From Hypomesus transpacificus (taxonomy: Eukaryota > Chordata > Actinopteri > Osmeriformes > Osmeridae), in assembly GCF_021917145.1 (NCBI RefSeq), contig NC_061073.1, positions 1,266,075 through 1,330,074 on the forward strand: DNA of 64,000 bases, in the 5' to 3' direction. Position 1 is the stretch's first letter. The number at the start of each line of letters is the position of its first letter. Below the pieces are notes generated by a model that did no database searches, was not told the DNA's origin, and saw only the letters and a program-made list of their open reading frames with translations. Positions 52,701 to 64,000 of the stretch are shown piece after piece. The translations under genes and the position numbers were made by a program.

Positions 52701-55700
52701 TGAGGAGTTTGTACATTGGTCACTTAATTACTTTTAGCCACACTGTGGTTGCGGGTTTATTTTGAAAAAAAATGTAGACTATAAAGGTTAGGAAGGGAAG
52801 TAGTGTAGAGCTACTGGAAGAAGTGGAGAGGGGGGAAGACTTCAGAGGGAATTATCATTGACTTACCCGCAAGGTCCAATCTGGCAGGACACTCCACTTC
52901 CAGCCACTCCCCAATGGGTGGAGCCTCTCCATGACCAATGGATACAAATTTCTGGGCTGACTTCACAGCTTGCCTTAAAAGTATCTGTCCTGCTCCCTCA
53001 TAGTGGCGTGCAGCTCGTACCAGCAGGTCAGGCCTGTAAGGGGCAGTCAACACTACTTGAAGAAGTTGATGGATGGATTCAATAGTAATAAATAGCAGTT
53101 AGAAATAGTTCTACAGGTAACTTCAGGAAATTGTTTTATCCGTTAATAATTATTCCTTAATTAGGATCTGTATCAATTATAAACGAACTATGAGTTGAAA
53201 ATGCCAGGCTGCTTTAAGGAGATACAGCACATTACAGATAAACCCATGGAGAATGCATTTTTTGCTACAACGACAACAATAATTATTTTGATTATTCCCC
53301 TTCCCGTTTGTGTGAATTGTAAATTGACCATGCAACCACCATTTGGCACATAGTAGCATGTACTGTAGTAAAACGGATCTGACAAACTGTTGATTAGCAT
53401 AAACCCCTGTCATAGAACCACAAAACATCAGTACCTGATTCAAATAACACATATATCTTTCTGAACCAAGACTGCACAATTTAGAGCAAAACAAAAACAA
53501 AAAAACAAATCTAAAGGAATTCATACAACAAATCATTCAGAATCACTCATGTTTGGTGCAGATCTGGGGTAAGCTCTTTTTTTTTTGGAACAACTTCTCT
53601 ATTGTGTGGTTCATCACTGACGTGATCAGGCCAGTACAAAGCCACCCAGCCAAGACATGAATAAGCACCGTTGTACTGGCTTCTGTTGGTTGGCTGTGTC
53701 AGTGGCACGAGCAGAGGTTGACGTGCAACCTGTCACTACAACAACACTGACGATCTTTATGGTGTCATCCTGTATGTCGCTGGTGGAAACACCACCATAC
53801 TCCTACGCCCTCCTACTCATCCCAATAACCCCATCCCTGACCTGCTCAGCCAGTTACATCTCTCGGTGGCCAGGGCCTGGACACCAGCTGGCAAATCTCC
53901 TTGTTCCAGGAGGGAGAAGGCAGAACCCCAGGCAGGGTTAGCAGCTGGCCCACTCCTCAGACCCCCCCTGCCCTCCCCGGCCAGACAGCCTAGCACATCC
54001 GCTATATTGGCCAGGCACCTGGAAGCCACTCCCAAGTTCCCTGTACTGCTCGCTGCAACTGAAGAGGATGAAAGGAAATGGACATGGAAAGCATCTGTAG
54101 TATTAATGTATAGCATGTATCACAGTTCTTTGTGCGCTTGTACACTTTTCAAGACAATTAAACATACTTTTAGGGGTCTTGGTGAGAGTGTTCTGTTTAG
54201 TGATTGATACTACAGTAGTGCAACAGTCTACATTGACTATACTAGTAACCCAGCAAAGCCAGTGAGAATATTTAAAGAGTATATTCCATTGTAAGTCTAT
54301 GTTGAATGCTGCCCAGGCACCATAGAGAAAATTATTTCTCAAAGCCATTAGAGCTCAGATCCCTTTCACAGAGACTATAAAGGTAATGTTAGGAAACAAT
54401 TTCTCTGATAACTCCACTTACTGCCATCAAGTGTGCTCAGCAGCTCCCCCTGTTGGCCTCCCAGCACCATAGCCCTGAAGCTAGGCAGCAGACTGCAGTC
54501 ACTACGACCCTTCAGCATGTCAGTCACCCTCCTCCTCCCGGCCAGAAAAAACAACTGCTCCCTCCAGCCTAGCTCTGCTTCCTGGTCGGTCAGGGACAGC
54601 ACCTCCTTGAGAGACAGCTTCCACGCCGTTCTCCATTGCTCTAGTGACCCAAGGCCACCCAGCAGCCAGCAGGCACCCCCCTCTAGGTCCACAGCGCCCC
54701 CTTTGGGATGGAAGACTGGGAACAGACGAGCCTCCAGCAGAGAGCGATGGTCACCGGACATCCATAGCTCCTCCGGTCTGAGGAGAAATAAGTCAATTCT
54801 ACCAGCGGATATCATTTTCAAAGATTGTGCAAGAGCATCAGCTGCCCTGATTGAAAGAATGTTCGTAACATGTCGAAAAGAAAGGTGAGATGTTGAGTCT
54901 TTGATCTACAAAGGTTCTACAAAGGCTCCGATCCAGACAGTATTACTGCAAGATCATTATCCCTGGCGGGGAGGAATTAGTCTCACTGTATCCCAGTGCG
55001 ATGGAAGAAGTGGCTCCACTGTTGGTTTAGGAAGGAAGCCGAGCTGTCCTCAGAGGATAACTGGGGATGGGAAAGGTATGGGCGTGAGAGGGATGGACAC
55101 ATTGACAAAAAGGATGGTCCGAAACACACCATCAAAGGAAATGTTTCAAAATGTGCTTTCCATTCCATTGATTCCAGGTGTGAAAGGTTACAGGCATCTT
55201 GTTGCAAGGTGTGTTTTGAGGTATCTTGTTGTGAGGTGTGTTGTGAGGTATCTTGTTGTGAGGTGTGTTGCAGTATGAGGAAAATGACTAAACAAAAACG
55301 CTAACCTCCAGGTCGTCTCGAGCCCCAAGCACAGTGTAAACAGTGAGGTTTAACTCTCCCAGCTTTATGTGGTGTCCCTGAATGATGATGTCACTGTTTA
55401 GGACGAGATGACGGGCTTGCGATGAAGTCACCTTGAGGCCTGATAGTAAACATCCAGATTGGACTTCAATTGGGCCCTGTGGAGCACAGATATAGTGGTA
55501 GGAACTTTATTTAGTGAGGTTGAAAAATGTCATTCCTGCAGTTTGGGTTCATTTGTGTAGTCAATGGCTGTTATGGGATGCAGGATACAATAACATTTTA
55601 ATACAAAAGATTTAACAATGTGCACAAAACAGAGTCCTTAGGCCTCCAAGTTTAAGGTCAGCTTTAAAGGAGGCTGGAATTATATTTCCCTCTAGTGGGC

Positions 55701-58700
55701 ATCTGAAGCAATGTGGGTCACATGTTCCATAGTTGTGAAGACAGCTGAAATATTCCACTAGTAAGTTTACTTTATTTTAGTTCAGTATGGTTTGGTTTCT
55801 AATCAACCGAGCTTTGCAGGATCATGTTTGCTTGTGGAAAATCACCACAGTTTATAAGAAAATCTGAAGTGTTAGAAGATATGAAATTAAAACAGGTCCG
55901 AATGTAGGTGTGCTGCCCTACCTGTAGGTGACAGTGCTGGATCACTGCCCTGGATGCTACACTGACCTCCCCCTCTAGAACACAGTTGATCACCCTGCCG
56001 CCCTGACTCACACACTGGCCATTCTGGACAGTAGGGAGAGGAAAGGAAAAAATCAATGAACATACACAGCATACACTTTCAATTTACATTTAACATTACA
56101 TTTATTTTCTATAAACATAAATAAAATACCCGTTCCTTCAATTTATGTTCCTAGGCAGGCCACGTTAAGCCTGCTGACTGCTTTCATGGCTTTGACATCA
56201 TTGATGAAGTCTATATTCTACTATTCTAAAATCAACTCATGCATCTCTAACTATGCATCCATGCTAACTCTTCTCTTCTGAACTAGATAAATAACTTTAT
56301 TACTAACAATGCGACTTTACAAACAATGGCAAAGTTTACCTCTATGTGTGAAAGCGTGTCTCTCACTGTGCCCGCCTTAGTCAGGCGATCTATATGCGCT
56401 TGTCCTGACATGGTCAGGTAGTCATAGCAACCTCCTGGAACATAAACTGAAAACAATGCCATCCATAACAAGTTAATCACACATTAAAACACAACTCCCA
56501 TGAAGTATGGATACATTTATATAAGGATAAAGTGAAGGAAAAAGGTAGATATGTACCCATTGTAAGAGGGATTCCCCTCAGTATCTTCCACAGTACAGCT
56601 CTTGCGCTTGTCACCGCTGCCCCCTGTGGCCCCAGGGGGGAACTGCAGCCAAGCCTCTCTCCATTTATAAAGTCTGACTCTGTCAGGTTTGAGCACAGAC
56701 ACATCAACACATCCAAGAAGAGTGAAATCTAGGAGTGTGAAGAAGAGGCAAAACATCAACGTCAAGTTATTTCGTGAATAATACACATACAGAAGAAGTA
56801 CGAAAGTTCAAGCTGACAGGGATCTTTAAAACGTATTTCACTTTCATACTACCTTTTCTTTATTTACATTTTTCATCTACAAATACAATTCTCTGGTACG
56901 TTTTCAAGAGCAGCAATACTACCTGAAGGGGTGGAGCACCAGAATCCATGCCCATGTAGGTGCACCCATCCAGGGGAGGCGTCACGTAAGTCTGCAACAG
57001 TCGCTCGGACACATCCTTGCTGAAGAAAACTGGCCCCGAAACCTAGGGTTTAGTGTAAATTGTTGAATCCATTTCAAATGTGTTTTACAAAAATACAAAA
57101 TGGGGAAAAAGTCAAAGGGTCTGAACACCTTTCAAAAGTACCGTATAACTGGAGACCTTTGCTACATACTGTACCAGCACATGACAGGAGTAAACACTTA
57201 CCAAAGGCACCTTACCATCCGGTTGTGTGGCTTGGTGAATTTTGTCTTTTGTTCCTCTGTAGATGATATCACACACTCGACCCTGTGGATAAAATAGCAG
57301 TCCATTCATGTAATTTTTTGCAGCCATGTTAATGCTGTAATAACCATAGGACTTTTATTTAACTAAGTTATTTTGTACAATTGTACAAATGTCCTACCTG
57401 TTCATCAGCGAGGTAGACTCCATGGTTGGAGGCATAAATAGCATCTCCAGGAAGCGCCAACACTCTAACACCGGTAAAATCATCCCATGTCATCACTGAG
57501 AAGGAAAACATCATTACTATGTCATAACAATTAGGATACAACAGTACTTCTTGCACTACTTGTTTAACCGGTCACACTTATTTGTCTTGTTGCATATGTT
57601 TGCACGTGCACTTGCACTAGAAGTGCGAAGGTCTTATTTAGTTCTGTGTCGTTCAGAAATGCATGTAGTCTCGTGTATTTCTGGGCTGTTTTATATAGCG
57701 TGCATATGTGTTGTTTCATTCATTCATTGTGTACTGTACCATGTATACAACAATAAAACAACAATGAAAGCCACTTAAAGACTTACAGAAAAAGTATTAT
57801 AAATTATAAGTAAACACTAAGAAGATCTAACCATGGGCAGAAGGAATGGTCAGGATCATGTCTGTGCTGCAAACCCAAACACCCGGAGGAGAACCAGGAC
57901 ACAACTACAGGTGAAAGTAAAGAAACACAGAACAAACATAAGTTGAGCAACAAAAAAACGTTTCTCAATTGCAGGAACCTGAGTCATGTCCCCAGAAACA
58001 ACTTAAACAGAGACCAAGCAACTGATTATAGATCAACATATAATAGCTACAAAAATAAGAAATTTAAATTAGATTTGAAGTACTGATGTTATTTTTTTAT
58101 TGAACTTACTATATCCAATTTGACAGATGAGGCATGTGATATTTAATGTGCTGAACAAGAAATCTGCTTCAGTGTTTTTGCATATCCAAGTTTAGTAAAC
58201 AAGTACTTACTCTATAATAAAGGGGCTGGTCTTTAATAAAGTTAAAGTTTTTAGAACTATTCTAAAATGTGGATAATAGCAGACCTGGTTAGAGAGAGTG
58301 TCCAGCAACATATCCAAACAGCAGATAGGACCTTGTACAATCTGAGATGTGTTTTCGACAGCCATCCAACAGAATGCTCTTCCACAGCTATCGAAGGGAA
58401 AGTCCCGCCCCTGCAGACAGATGGAGAGAGAGAGAGGAGAAGCTAGAAATATTAGGGAAAACAGATACTGCACATCCTATGTAGTGTGAAAAACACTTCC
58501 TATAAAAAATTCCAGCCTTTGTTCAAGATTCATTCTCCTGCTGGCCTCACTGTGTGCAGGATGAGGATGTGAGCATCATCAAGCACGTCTGCAGTAACAA
58601 CCTATGAACAAAGAAATTACTATTAGTTTACATTTAGTCATTTAGTCATTTAGCAGACGCTCTTATCCAGTTTACTAGAGGATAATTGAACAAACGGTCC

Positions 58701-61700
58701 CTCAGCTTTGGGTGTCTTTTTGTATGTTGTTTTACCGCTCAGTACAATGTTTGGGGAATTGTGTGATGTCACTCACAGTGTATCCAGCTCTGGCGCTTAG
58801 ATGTTCAGCAGCCACCAGGAGTGCATTGAAAGTAGCCCCTCCACTCCCCAGGCGCTGCAGAGGGTCTGACACAGTGAGCAACAATGTCCGTTTTGGAATA
58901 CATCCACGCTGCTGTCTCAACTGTAGCTCTGAGAAAAACACATACAGATTATTTCACACAACGTATTTGTAAATGTAAAGATGTGTTTCCTGTGGCACTA
59001 AAGATACACATAAACTAGGCTACTACAAGAACAAACAATCGGGCATTCCTATATATAACTCATCACTCATGTTGGCTATAGAGAATTATTTGTAGATTTT
59101 TTTTAAATTGTTTATACAAATGTTATCTGACATGATTATTCTTATGTATGTAGATTTTGTTTTACAACTTTGGTTTTGGGTTAGACCGCTAGGAAACACT
59201 CCCCAAACAGACAGAAAAATTACTTGAAACATTGTGTTAAGTGTGTCATGTGACATGCAACAGTTGGTGGTAAAACAGCGAGGTGAAGTTAGTTTCATAT
59301 TCGACATTTGACATTCGTCTCACACTCGGAAGACAAGTTTTTTTTTTATAAATAAATTGCTAATCTCTGAAAACAGCATTAAAGCTGTGCTAAATTAAAT
59401 TCTGACCAATGGTCACACAGCTGCAAGTCAACCAGGAGCTAGGCTGTGGTTTAATTGTGACAGCATAACCAACGTGTATTTGCACCAATATGCTTTCCAC
59501 CAAATGCATCAGAGCCAGGGAGATGGACAGGAAGGAACCAGGAACTCTGTGTGGTCCATCAAAGGAGATCAAAGTCCACTTGGGGACTAGGTCCATCATT
59601 GTCCCACCAGCATCCAGGCCGATGTTGACAGCTCAACCCCCCAACACCAGAAGGGAGGTCAGATGGGCAACAGAGAGAAGAAAGTATAATTGGAGAATGC
59701 AAAGCGACAAATAACAATTACAATAATAATATGGGTGAGGTCCCCACCAGTCAAGTGTGATTTAGTGCAGTAGTTAAGCAAACTAAAGAGTTTTTGATGT
59801 AGCCCTAAACGCCAGGACAGCACCAGCCACCCTAGATTAGAAAAGGAAGTATGTTCCAGGTAAGAGAAACTGTATACACAAATGCTTGTGTATACAGAGA
59901 TGGGTTGCCTCCCTACGCCTATTAGTTGTGGGGGGGGGAACTCTGACTGTTGTCTGTGCATATGGACCGAACAGAAGATCAGAGTATTTAGCCTTTTTAG
60001 GGCCCCAGTGGGGGACTCCATAGTGCTGCTGGGAGACTTCAACGAGTACGTGGAAAGTGACAGGGACACCCGGAGAGACATGATTGGGAGGAAAGGCCTC
60101 CCTGATCTGAACCCAAATAGGTGTTTGTTTTTGTATTTTTGTGCTCGTCATGGATTATCTATAACAAACACCATGGTCGAACATAAGGATGCTCATAAGT
60201 GTACGTGGTACCAGAGCACCCTAGGCCGAAGGTCGATGATTGATTTTGTCATCATGTCGTCGGATCTGAGGTTGTATGTTTTGGAGTTTTCAACCTATCA
60301 CCATGTTGTGGTGAGTTGGGTCAGCGGGTGGGGGAAGACTCTGGACAGACCTGGTAAACCCAAGCGAGTAGTGAGGGTGAGATGGGACCGTTTGGAGGAG
60401 GTCCCTGTTTGTGAAATCTTCAACTCACACCTCCAGCGGAGTTTCTCAGGTATCACTGCGGAGGTTGGGGGCATTGAACCAGAGTGGGCAATGTTCAAAG
60501 CCTCCATTGCTGAAGCCGCGGTGGAGAAATGCAGCCTCTGAGGTAGTGACCACTGAGGTCGCCATACAACTCCACGGTGGCAAAGCCCAGGGATTCTTGC
60601 TCTTCTTGGGTGATCCAATCCCTGTACTTCCAAAGCGAAAGTTGTGTCCGGGTCCTCGGCAAAAGTTGAGTTTGTTCAGTGTGGGGGTGAGTCTCCGCAA
60701 GGGCTGTGCTTTGTCACCAATCCTGTTTGTGATATGTTCTGGACAGGATATTGAGCCGTAGTCGGGGTGGGGAAGGGTTGCGGTTCGGTGGGCTGGGGAT
60801 TTCATCGCTACTTTTTGCAGATGTAATCTTCTTGTCATGATTGGTCTGTGACCTTCAGCACTCACTGGATCATTTTGCGGTTGTGGTGGTTGTGGCTCAG
60901 GGGGTAGAGAGGGTTGTCTGTTAATCGCAAGGTTGGTGGTTCGATCCCCGACTCCTCCTAGGTCATGTGCTGAAGTATCCTTGAGCAAGACTCTGAACCC
61001 CAAGTTGCTCCCGATGGACAGGCCGGCGCCTCTCATGGCAGCTCGCTGCCGTTGTTATGTGTGAGTAAGAGTATGAATGGGTGAATGAGAGGCAAACATT
61101 GTGACTGGTGGCTGGTGTCTCCCTTAGAGATAGGGTGAGGTGCTCAGTCATCCGGGGGGAGCTCGGAGTAGAGCCGCTGCTCATTTGCGTCAAAAAGAGC
61201 CAGTTGAGGTGGTTTCTGGCCTCTGGTAAGGATACTGATAAGTAAAGGGTGTGGAAGTAGGCGAAGCATTACGAGAATACTCTGGTGTATATTTGAGATT
61301 TTTTGACACACATTTGAAAAATATGTTGAGATTAGCAAGGATTTCATGCTATGTTCAGAGATTAGCAGTTTTCTATCATTCTTTTAAAAACATTGAAAAA
61401 GTAAAGGGTGTGGAAGTAGACCAGACATTATTAGAATAATTTGGTGACAGTTTGAGGTTTTATATCCATAAAGATATAATAAAAGTCATAATTTTTCAAA
61501 ATTGTATGGGTAATTTTCACCCGGTCCCTAACTCGACGACGTAAAGTAGCGTCTTCCGAATGTGAGACGAATGTCGAACATGAAACTGACTTCACCTTGG
61601 TTTGAAAAACCAGGAAATCCAGCGATGTTGGACTTCTGAAATTGACAACAAATTACCTAATAATATAAATTAATTGGTAAATTCGTTGGCCACATATATT

Positions 61701-61843
61701 TATTTTAGATCTAGGCTACAGTAGGTGTATTTTTCTGATTGATAATAGTACATGAACTCACCTCTTTGAAAAGCATAGACGCTGTCTTTGTGTTGACAAG
61801 TCAAAACTATTACCGTCCAGCTAAATTCACATCTCTTTGACAT
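49777..61843 (-). CDS. fcsk: L-fucose kinase (fucokinase)
   Basis: Twenty-three coding exons in order: 61762-61843, 58777-58928, 58551-58601, 58285-58410, 57832-57904, 57398-57495, 57202-57282, 56923-57042, 56557-56728, 56340-56446, 55922-56023, 55306-55476, 54987-55060, 54422-54777, 53842-54058, 52867-53033, 52339-52566, 51932-52075, 51528-51647, 51208-51395, 50544-50643, 50124-50347, 49777-49848. The product is 1074 residues (human 1084). It phosphorylates free L-fucose at C1 with ATP in the cytosolic GDP-fucose salvage pathway. The N-terminal half is pyrophosphorylase-like, with [20 protein letters not shown]. The C-terminal half is a GHMP kinase: the ATP-binding [14 protein letters not shown] spans an exon junction, [10 protein letters not shown] follows, and [17 protein letters not shown] is at the end. 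An alternative last-exon acceptor at 49881 would add 11 residues in frame. Intron 1 holds nested retroelements. Confidence 0.96.
55192..55275 (+). repeat. short tandem repeat, about 27-bp unit
   Basis: TATCTTGTTGTGAGGTGTGT units repeat two to three times in the fcsk intron between exons 55306-55476 and 54987-55060. Confidence 0.7.
58633..58690. repeat. fragment of TTAGCAGACGCTCTTATCC repeat
   Basis: TTACATTTAGTCATTTAGTC followed by ATTTAGCAGACGCTCTTATC, the same core as at 49353. A short intronic fragment in fcsk. Confidence 0.6.
59885..61230 (+). mobile_element. decayed RTE-type LINE copy, 5' truncated, interrupted by a SINE
   Basis: Related to the LINE at 42958-46325 but broken, and sense-opposite to fcsk. 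Endonuclease pieces cover about 59895-60540: VALL-type strand, [12 protein letters not shown], the [11 protein letters not shown] block and [12 protein letters not shown] gap then jumps to RT pieces: [13 protein letters not shown] near 60690-60735 and a FADV remnant near 60815. A SINE follows, then C-terminal residues around 61130-61215. Frameshifts, stops and missing parts make it inactive. Confidence 0.8.
60886..61120 (+). repeat. tRNA-derived SINE inserted in decayed LINE
   Basis: A-box-like GTGGCTCAGGGGGTAGAGA, B-box GGTTCGATCCC and a body with CCTTGAGCAAGACTCTGAAC and GAATGGGTGAATGAGAGG. It splits the decayed RTE copy: the LINE sequence resumes at about 61120 with CCCTTAGAGATAGGGTGA. It differs from the SINE at 4665. 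Confidence 0.78.
61230..61450 (+). repeat. direct repeat AAGTAAAGGGTGTGGAAGTAG
   Basis: TAAAGGGTGTGGAAGTAG and about 45 bp after it occur at 61238-61285 and again at 61402-61445, with moderate divergence. A local duplication of about 165 bp period next to the decayed LINE. Confidence 0.6.
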
Positions 61844-63445
61844 GATGAGGTGTTCTTCCTCTACTATAACATTTGACACTTAAAACAAGTAATCCACCTC
61901 ATATATTCCGATGCATGGAACTTCTACCGTTACCCACAGACAGGCTTCTATGCGGAATGTCAGAGGATGCAGCCTCTTTAGCTTGTTATTTGATGTCCAA
62001 AAATAATAATACTTGTCACCGGTATCATCGAAAGAACAACTATTTTTGTAACTCGTTACGGTTACAATTAAGTTAGATGATTTATTATTTTAGTATCATG
62101 AGAAGGTTAACATGACCGTTATCACTAGTAGTCTATATGGTTAGATTAGTGTTTCTCAGGTCAAATTGCACTCGCATTGGTTTATGCTCTTCCATACGCT
62201 CCATTGGTCCTTAGATTTGTTTCCCTGTACATGCCGGCGGTGTTTGGGAAGATTAATATCACAATTTAGTAGGATAATCGCCCATCAAAAGTTGAGCGGA
62301 CAGCTCCGCAGTGGGCTTGTGAGCCAGTTAGCTATAGCTCAAACGAATGATCGTGTGTGTATATGTGTGCCAGAGTAGAAATACCATTCTCAGCGCCGAA
62401 ATTGTAAGCTTCTGACGTCATCAGTCAAGCGACACTAGCCCCAACACCTTTACAAAGTGTATACATTTTGCAACGCAATCTCATCATACGTCTCTTTACT
62501 ACATGCATTATAAGGTGAAGTATATACATCAAACTCATGGTATGGAGAAATTCTTACTAGTATAGCAATATCCAAATAGATCTGCTTTCAGTTTAATTTA
62601 GAAGTGAACTGGATTAATTTGCTTAACGTTAGCAAAGCTAGCTAGAAGTTGCCAATACAACTCGCTCTAGCTAAGTAGCTAGCTCGCTATTCACTCACTG
62701 CACTGTACAAAGACAACACAAATATGTAAGTCAAGACTGACCAAAAGCAATATAACTGAAACTAGTGGGTAATAGCAACCGTATTAAATCATAGGATCAG
62801 TATCTTTATAAAATTCGTTTTCAAAGTGGATGTTTTTCGGGTGACACCATAGAGTTCATACTCTGAACTCTCATAACTGAAAACTTGTGCCATTGAAAGA
62901 GTTTGGTGTCGCCAATGAAACATCAACATCGAAAATAATTTGAAATGTGGAACGATTCCGGTGAAACATTAATTAGGACTCAAGCCGGATGACCAGGCAC
63001 AGTGAGCGTTTGAACACTTTGCTCCTTTGCGACAGTTATTCGAGTTATTTTGCCATTTAGTTACTTTGCCACAGCTTAGTCCACACTGTTGTCCACACTA
63101 TCAGAATCAGAAAGGGTTTTATTCGCCATAAAAGTTTGCACAGACAAGGAATTTACTTTGGCAGGAAGATGCATACATTAAACATATAGGAATCTTAAAA
63201 CATAAATACGTGGTTTAACTACAACAAATGTACAAAGTCTAACTAATACTAAGGGTGCTTAGTTATATACCCCTTATATGCAACAGTACTAGAAAGCAAA
63301 GCTTGTTAGCTTATCAATATAGAGTCAGTAGAACCAGAGCCATGTAGAGAGAGCTAGTCACATTTCGCGACTGAACCACTGTCTGTACCCTTAATTTTTC
63401 AGTGTATAGGCTACCTCTACTCAACAAAGTCTCGAAAGATCAACA
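61844..63445. promoter_or_regulatory. divergent upstream region of fcsk and wdr61
   Basis: 1.6 kb between two head-to-head start codons. It holds a perfect CRE palindrome, TGACGTCA, at 62413-62420. A copy of the TCAGAATCAG dispersed repeat occupies 63101-63190. No other gene was seen. Shared promoter activity is plausible but not shown; the CRE is nearer the middle than either start codon. Confidence 0.5.
63101..63190 (+). repeat. dispersed teleost repeat (TCAGAATCAG family), copy 3
   Basis: ATCAGAATCAGAAAGGGTTT, then TATTCGCC, TTTGCACAGACAAGGAATTT and ACTTTGGCA. The best-preserved of the three copies in the window. Confidence 0.65.
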
Positions 63446-63899
63446 ATGAGCACTCAAGTAAGTAATTTGACGGGGTGTGGCAATATGATTGCTTGGTATT
63501 TTTGTGCTTACAATGAGTTATTCATTGCAGCAATGTTTTCTTGTAATTTCAGTACAGCATTCTGTTTAAGCAAGAGCATGGTGAGTAAGAATACCGCAAC
63601 ACCCCAAAACGGTTTTTCTCATGCTAGAAAGCTATTTGGAGTGTGGAATATTTAACATGATAAAGGCAGTATTTTTTCATCACTCATACATCTAACTAAA
63701 TCCATGAATACACATATGTACATAAACATATGTACATGTAGGTACAAGGATATAAAGATCTGAGTTCCTCCATGCATGTTTTTTTTCTGACAGCCCATGA
63801 TGATGCAATCTGGACGGCTGCCTGGGGTAGAAGTGAAAAGGACGGGTCTGAAACTCTTGTCACAGGCTCTTTGGATGACATGGTGAAAGTCTGGAAATG
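63446..63899 (+). CDS. wdr61: WD repeat protein 61 (SKI8 homologue), 5' part
   Basis: Three coding exons lie in the window (63446-63457, 63553-63580, 63794-63899); the gene continues beyond 64000. They encode [20 protein letters not shown], then the first WD repeat with [17 protein letters not shown]. This matches the N-terminus of WDR61/SKIC8 closely. The full protein (about 305 residues in human) is a seven-bladed beta-propeller. It belongs to the PAF1 transcription elongation complex and, in the cytoplasm, to the SKI complex that feeds mRNA to the exosome. Exon 1 codes for only four residues, supported by a GTAAGT donor and correct phase. Divergent from fcsk. Confidence 0.93.
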
Positions 63900-64000
63900 G
63901 TAAATTGTGATTTAGCCAACTGTACTGTCAACGTAATGCAAAGATTTTATTGGTTCATGTGAGATCTTAAGGAAAGCGTAATCTCACATATACCCACCAC

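Larger units (their letters stand above)
59281..61595. repeat. pair of inverted repeats flanking a retroelement-filled segment
   Basis: The segment 59281-59333 (AGGTGAAGTTAGTTTCATATT ... ATTCGTCTCACACTCGGAAG, read in two pieces) reappears inverted at 61548-61595 with a few changes and a 7-bp gap. The arms are about 47-53 bp and lie 2.2 kb apart within fcsk intron 1. They could be the ends of a DNA transposon that later received the LINE and SINE. No target duplication was found. Confidence 0.6.

Noticed and set aside
59882-60541. A 219-codon open frame as a functional endonuclease gene
   Set aside because: It is a fragment of a decayed RTE copy, missing the N-terminal catalytic strand and followed by deletions and stops.

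Overview
The window is nuclear DNA from a teleost fish. It holds spliced protein genes with GT/AG introns, all with clear vertebrate orthologues, and the intervening DNA is full of fish-type mobile elements: Tc1/mariner, hAT and piggyBac-like miniature elements, tRNA-derived SINEs and RTE-type LINEs. One SINE type, with a tail carrying the TCTGCTAAATG motif, reminds me of repeats of the salmon/pike/smelt group, but the species is not established. I see no bacterial, organelle or integrated viral genes and no CRISPR array.

Layout, left to right. 1-4660 is AT-rich with no recognisable gene. 4665-7055 is a stack of repeats: a SINE, a hAT-type miniature element with an 8-bp target duplication, and a broken Tc1 transposon. 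cartpt (+, 8069-8960) encodes the CART neuropeptide precursor and converges on rps17 (-, 9922-13075). rps17 carries a duplicated structured sequence in several introns. 13340-15710 is repeat-rich and includes two minisatellites. csnk1g1 (-, 18583-23988; membrane-anchored casein kinase 1 gamma-1) probably has a long 3' UTR. It is divergent from pclaf (+, 28079-29827; PCNA-associated factor). prr5l (-, 31663-38453; Protor-2, an mTORC2-associated protein) is divergent from commd9 (+, 42162-48556). commd9 intron 2 holds an almost intact RTE-type LINE (42958-46325) with one 1063-codon reading frame, a 12-bp target-site duplication and a candidate HDV-like self-cleaving ribozyme at its 5' end. fcsk (-, 49777-61843; L-fucose kinase, 23 coding exons) converges on commd9. 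It is divergent from wdr61/skic8 (+, from 63446), whose first three coding exons lie at the right edge.

The genes are functionally unrelated housekeeping, signalling and neuropeptide loci and do not form a pathway. The pairs csnk1g1-pclaf and prr5l-commd9 match neighbour pairs I recall from human 15q22 and 11p13. Exon boundaries were placed by reading frame, splice consensus and remembered family proteins. In each complete gene the exon phases add up exactly. The most unusual signals are the ribozyme-like fold at the LINE 5' terminus and the repeated intronic hairpin element of rps17.
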